Source: an uncultured Flavobacteriaceae bacterium (lineage in GTDB: Bacteria; Bacteroidota; Bacteroidia; Flavobacteriales; Flavobacteriaceae). From it: a DNA stretch of 56,528 nucleotides. This document shows, piece after piece, positions 54,601 to 56,528 of this stretch. Location of the stretch: NCBI GenBank assembly GCA_947502635.1, contig CANNAN010000021.1, positions 1 to 56,528 on the forward strand. The letters are read 5' to 3'. Every line of letters starts with the position of its first letter. Positions within the stretch are counted from its first letter, which is position 1. The notes beneath the pieces are model-generated. The model ran no database searches, was not told the origin of the DNA, and saw nothing but the letters and a program-made list of their open reading frames with translations. Position numbers and translations under genes: made by a program.

Positions 54601-56528
54601 CAGTACCGAAGAGTTTAAAGACAAACAAGGACGTGTAATATTAAAACGTACATATAACAGCAGTATCGCCCATGATACCTATTATGTATATGACACGTAC
54701 GGAAATTTAAGTTACGTATTACCGCCTAAAGCGGAACCTCATACTGCTTTGCCAGACGCTACAGAACTGGCAGGACTATGCTATCAATATAAATATGATG
54801 ATAAAAACCGATTGGTAGAAAAGAAAATTCCAGGAAAAGGCTGGGAGTCTATTGTCTATAATAAATTAGACCAGCCTATTTTAATGCAAGATGCCAACTT
54901 AAACACCCAAAACAAGTGGTTGTTTACCAAATACGATGTATTTGGCAGGGTGGCCTACACGGGGTTAATGAATTCAAACAGCAATAGAATAACATTACAA
55001 AATTTAGCGAATAGTGCCAGCACACAATATGTTACTAAAAGCGCATCGCCTGCCACTGTTTCTGGAACTACTTTATATTATAGTAATGATAGTAGCGTAT
55101 ACCCAACAACTGGGATTTCAGAAATACATACCATTAATTATTACGATAATTATACTTTCAACGGGTTTAGTAACTTGCCGAGCAGTTCTGGTGGACAAAA
55201 CATTATAAATAATGATAATACAGATCCATTACTTACCAAAGGGCTTCCCACATGTAGTAAAGTAAGGGTTTTAGGCGAAGATGATTGGATTACTACCACA
55301 ACGGGATACGATATAAAAGGACGTCCCATCTACGTAAAAAGCGAGAATGACTATTTGGGAACTACAGATATTATAGAAAATACCCTTGATTTTTTAGGAG
55401 CTGTCGATAAAACCGTGACGTCCCATACTAAAGGTACGACTAGTGTTACCACCGAAGACCTTTTTACATATGACCATATTGGAAGGCTAAAAAAACATAC
55501 CCAAGAGTTAAATAACACCAATGTACTTGAAGTAATTGTCGAAAATACTTATGACGAACTAGGACAACTTACCAACAAAGGTGTTGGTGGTAAAACCACC
55601 CAAGGCAGATTACAAAATATAGATTACACCTATAATGTAAGGGGCTGGCTAAAACAAATAAACAACCCCACAGCATTAGGAACCGATCTTTTTGGCTTTA
55701 AAATTAATTATAACACCGTCGACCACGGTGGTACCAAATTGTTTAATGGTAATATTTCAGAAACCGAGTGGAAAACAGCCAACAGCGATAACGGTCTAAA
55801 ATGGTATACCTACAACTACGACGCTTTAAATAGAATTACAAGCGCCATTAACGCGACCAATACAAATTATAACCTAAAATCGGTAGCCTACGACAAGAAC
55901 GGAAACATTATCAATCTGGAAAGACGTGGGCATATCAACAGTGCTGCAACGTCCTTTGACACCATGGACGATCTGGTATATACCTATCTCAACAATAGTA
56001 ACAAGCTTGTTAAGGTCCAGGACAACAGTAACAGTATTTACGGGTTTAAGGACGGTGCCAATACCGCTAACGAATACACCTACGACGCCAACGGAAACAT
56101 GCTCACCGATGCCAACAAGGGTATTTCAACGAATATAACATACAACCATTTAAATTTACCTACCCAAGTTGTTTTGGGAGGCGGAAATATTTCTTACATT
56201 TACGACGCTACTGGTGTAAAACTTAAGAAAATAGTGAGTACAGGGGCAACGACGGAGTATGCAGGTAATCACGTATACGAAAATGGTTCTTTGAAATTCT
56301 TTAACCACCCTGAGGGTTATTTTGATGTAACAAATCCTCCCACTTCGGGGGAGCTAGAGGGGGATTATGTATACCAATACAAGGATCATTTGGGGAATGT
56401 CAGGTTGAGTTATAGCGATACTGATGGCAATGGAAGTATTACTGCTGCCACTGAAATACTGGAGGAGAATAACTACTACCCTTTTGGTTTAAAACATAAA
56501 GGGTATAATAATAACCCTGTTACTAATC
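51680..56528 (+). CDS. RHS protein with DUF6443-like region, C-terminus outside window
   Basis: The frame is open from the ATG at 51680 to the window end (about 1616 codons) with no stop seen. Order: a signal peptide (about 1-30), an Ig-like stretch (about 35-110), seven tandem ~80-residue repeats (about 111-672), an Asp-rich calcium-binding-like segment (ADADNDGYGN, DSDGDGFGD, about 680-770), a DUF6443-like region (ENYIYNITPRIETTN, then VTYFDGLGRPMQNIAIR, about 778-930) and RHS repeats (YDVFGRVAYTG; YNVRGWLKQINNP; YTYDANGNM). The last residues NNYYPFGLKHKGYNNN are the core motif before the variable tip. Confidence 0.85.
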   Translation, partial: MTLLFNISKYKKQAIGLLVFFTFFQFSFSQNIEGPTSVIPNSVGNYTYFNGSSHIRTSWSVTGGTITSSSADGNTVFDVTIQWGVSGVGTVNFKKGSTILGTLNVAIAPLPSTPTAPTVVNNCGNSILTRGNPPSGETWFWQSSSTGTSTSNSASQITLTSGNVSYLRSRNNLSFVWSSARTVNYNIKTTPSIPTYPSVVNNCGNSVLTRSTSIPSGETWYWQSSASGTSTSNSSSQITLTNGSVYYLRARNNTTQCWSTARSVNYAIKTIPDLPLTNITMSNSCGHTVIFHSGSLNSSETFYWQSSPTGTATGTANSNNHITLTSGTVYYLRSRDNNTGCWGAARTVNYSVNTAGVPSAPTITNNCGNTVLTKGSAPSGVTWYWQSSSSGTSTSNSANSITRTSGTVYYLRARHNSSSCWSAARTVNYTVKAAPTTPSVPTITSNCGNTVLTKGSAPSGVTWYWQSSSSGTSTSNSANSITRNSGTVYYLRARHNTSLCWSAARTVNYTIKAVPTTPSAPTITSNCGNTVLTKGSTPSGVTWYWQSSSTGTSTSNSANSMTRTSGTVYYLRARHNSSLCWSAARTVNYTVKAAPTTPSAPTITSNCGSTVLTKGSAPSGVTWYWQSSSSGTSTSNSANSMTRTSGTVYYLRARHNTSLCWSTARTVNYTVALPTTWYADADNDGYGNASVSTSTCSAPTNYVSNNSDLDDTNVNITNIAPQNFYQDSDGDGFGDPTVSVFYSVAPNGYVTDNSDQCPASSGTAANSGCPLQTVLSNENYIYNITPRIETTNSTTLTNSNKIETVTYFDGLGRPMQNIAIRTGGNKEDIITHIDYDAFGRQSKNYLPHALTLNNGLYKANALTTTNNFYNTAKYENTTNPYSEKHLENSPINRVLEQGAPGNDWLLDKTSDTDHTIKFEYASNTANEVKIFEVSVSLANNTYTPTLTGGTNYYTVGTLSKTVTKDENWTSGNNHSTEEFKDKQGRVILKRTYNSSIAHDTYYVYDTYGNLSYVLPPKAEPHTALPDATELAGLCYQYKYDDKNRLVEKKIPGKGWESIVYNKLDQPILMQDANLNTQNKWLFTKYDVFGRVAYTGLMNSNSNRITLQNLANSASTQYVTKSASPATVSGTTLYYSNDSSVYPTTGISEIHTINYYDNYTFNGFSNLPSSSGGQNIINNDNTDPLLTKGLPTCSKVRVLGEDDWITTTTGYDIKGRPIYVKSENDYLGTTDIIENTLDFLGAVDKTVTSHTKGTTSVTTEDLFTYDHIGRLKKHTQELNNTNVLEVIVENTYDELGQLTNKGVGGKTTQGRLQNIDYTYNVRGWLKQINNPTALGTDLFGFKINYNTVDHGGTKLFNGNISETEWKTANSDNGLKWYTYNYDALNRITSAINATNTNYNLKSVAYDKNGNIINLERRGHINSAATSFDTMDDLVYTYLNNSNKLVKVQDNSNSIYGFKDGANTANEYTYDANGNMLTDANKGISTNITYNHLNLPTQVVLGGGNISYIYDATGVKLKKIVSTGATTEYAGNHVYENGSLKFFNHPEGYFDVTNPPTSGELEGDYVYQYKDHLGNVRLSYSDTDGNGSITAATEILEENNYYPFGLKHKGYNNNPVTN
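52010..53695 (+). repeat. seven tandem ~80-residue repeats inside the second RHS gene
   Basis: Aligning on the Cys codon of N-C-G gives copies at 52046, 52286, 52532, 52778, 53018, 53258 and 53498. Spacings are 240, 246, 246, 240, 240 and 240 bases, all in frame. The unit is of the form CGNTVLTKG, then WYWQSSSSGTSTSNS, then SGTVYYLRARHN and CWSAARTVNY. Copies 4-7 are nearly identical in DNA; copies 1-3 are more divergent. Each copy except the first has two cysteines, and copy 1 has FVW in place of the second Cys-Trp. They look like Ig-like stalk domains. Confidence 0.9.

Overview
This window looks like a chromosomal segment of a low-GC member of the Flavobacteriaceae (Bacteroidota). Supporting signs are the TAnnTTTG-type -7 promoter boxes, weak Shine-Dalgarno sequences, a type IX secretion sorting domain, a TonB-dependent receptor, and families typical of this group (UMF1 transporter, CCC-motif membrane protein, and probable DUF6452, DUF6048 and DUF6768 proteins). 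All family names come from reading the sequence; no database search was possible.

Layout. 1-175: two tRNA genes on the minus strand, Pro(TGG) cut by the window edge and Ser(GCT). 271-8285: a PgpH-like 7TM-HD phosphodiesterase, a thiolase with a C40 peptidase, a TPR protein and gyrA. 8548-11097: clpC. 11157-11556: two facing gene remnants, the 3' ends of an Lrp/AsnC regulator and of metE, joined at about 11263. 11723-14720: an ECF sigma operon with a membrane regulator and two repeat-rich surface proteins. 15058-21092: a secreted astacin protease, a UMF1 transporter, an M48 lipoprotein protease, MsrB, a DinB-like protein and a type II NADH dehydrogenase. 21265-26033: lpdA, aroQ and four small outer-membrane beta-barrels. 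26192-29588: xerD, rny, a probable 6S RNA, zapA and a small coiled-coil gene. 29777-38897: an M23 peptidase with a TonB-dependent receptor, a cysteine desulfurase, an acidic lipoprotein, an Smr protein and a T9SS cargo protein. 39081-46545: two small membrane proteins, rocD, a second ECF sigma operon, rlmD with two companion genes, and a ThuA lipoprotein. 46753-48168: an AraC/GyrI/DUF7000-like fusion regulator. 48396 to the right edge: a two-gene RHS locus. The second RHS gene is open to the window end (about 1616 codons). It carries seven tandem repeats of about 80 residues, a calcium-binding-like segment, a DUF6443-like region and RHS repeats.

Most of the window is ordinary flavobacterial core genome. 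The accessory part is the right end. The window stops at the YPFGLKHKGYN motif, which in Rhs-type proteins lies just before the variable C-terminal tip, so any toxin and immunity gene would lie outside. Other points worth a second look are the lrp/metE deletion scar, the rod-shaped RNA between zapA and rny, the three-part hairpin in front of the RHS pair, and the AraC fusion.

Several starts were placed downstream of the longest open frame: pgpH, clpC, the DUF4097-like gene, the astacin, the M48 protease, the NADH dehydrogenase, a PorT-like barrel, the ThuA protein and the AraC regulator. In each case a signal peptide, the family N-terminus or an overlapping promoter box fits the later codon better.
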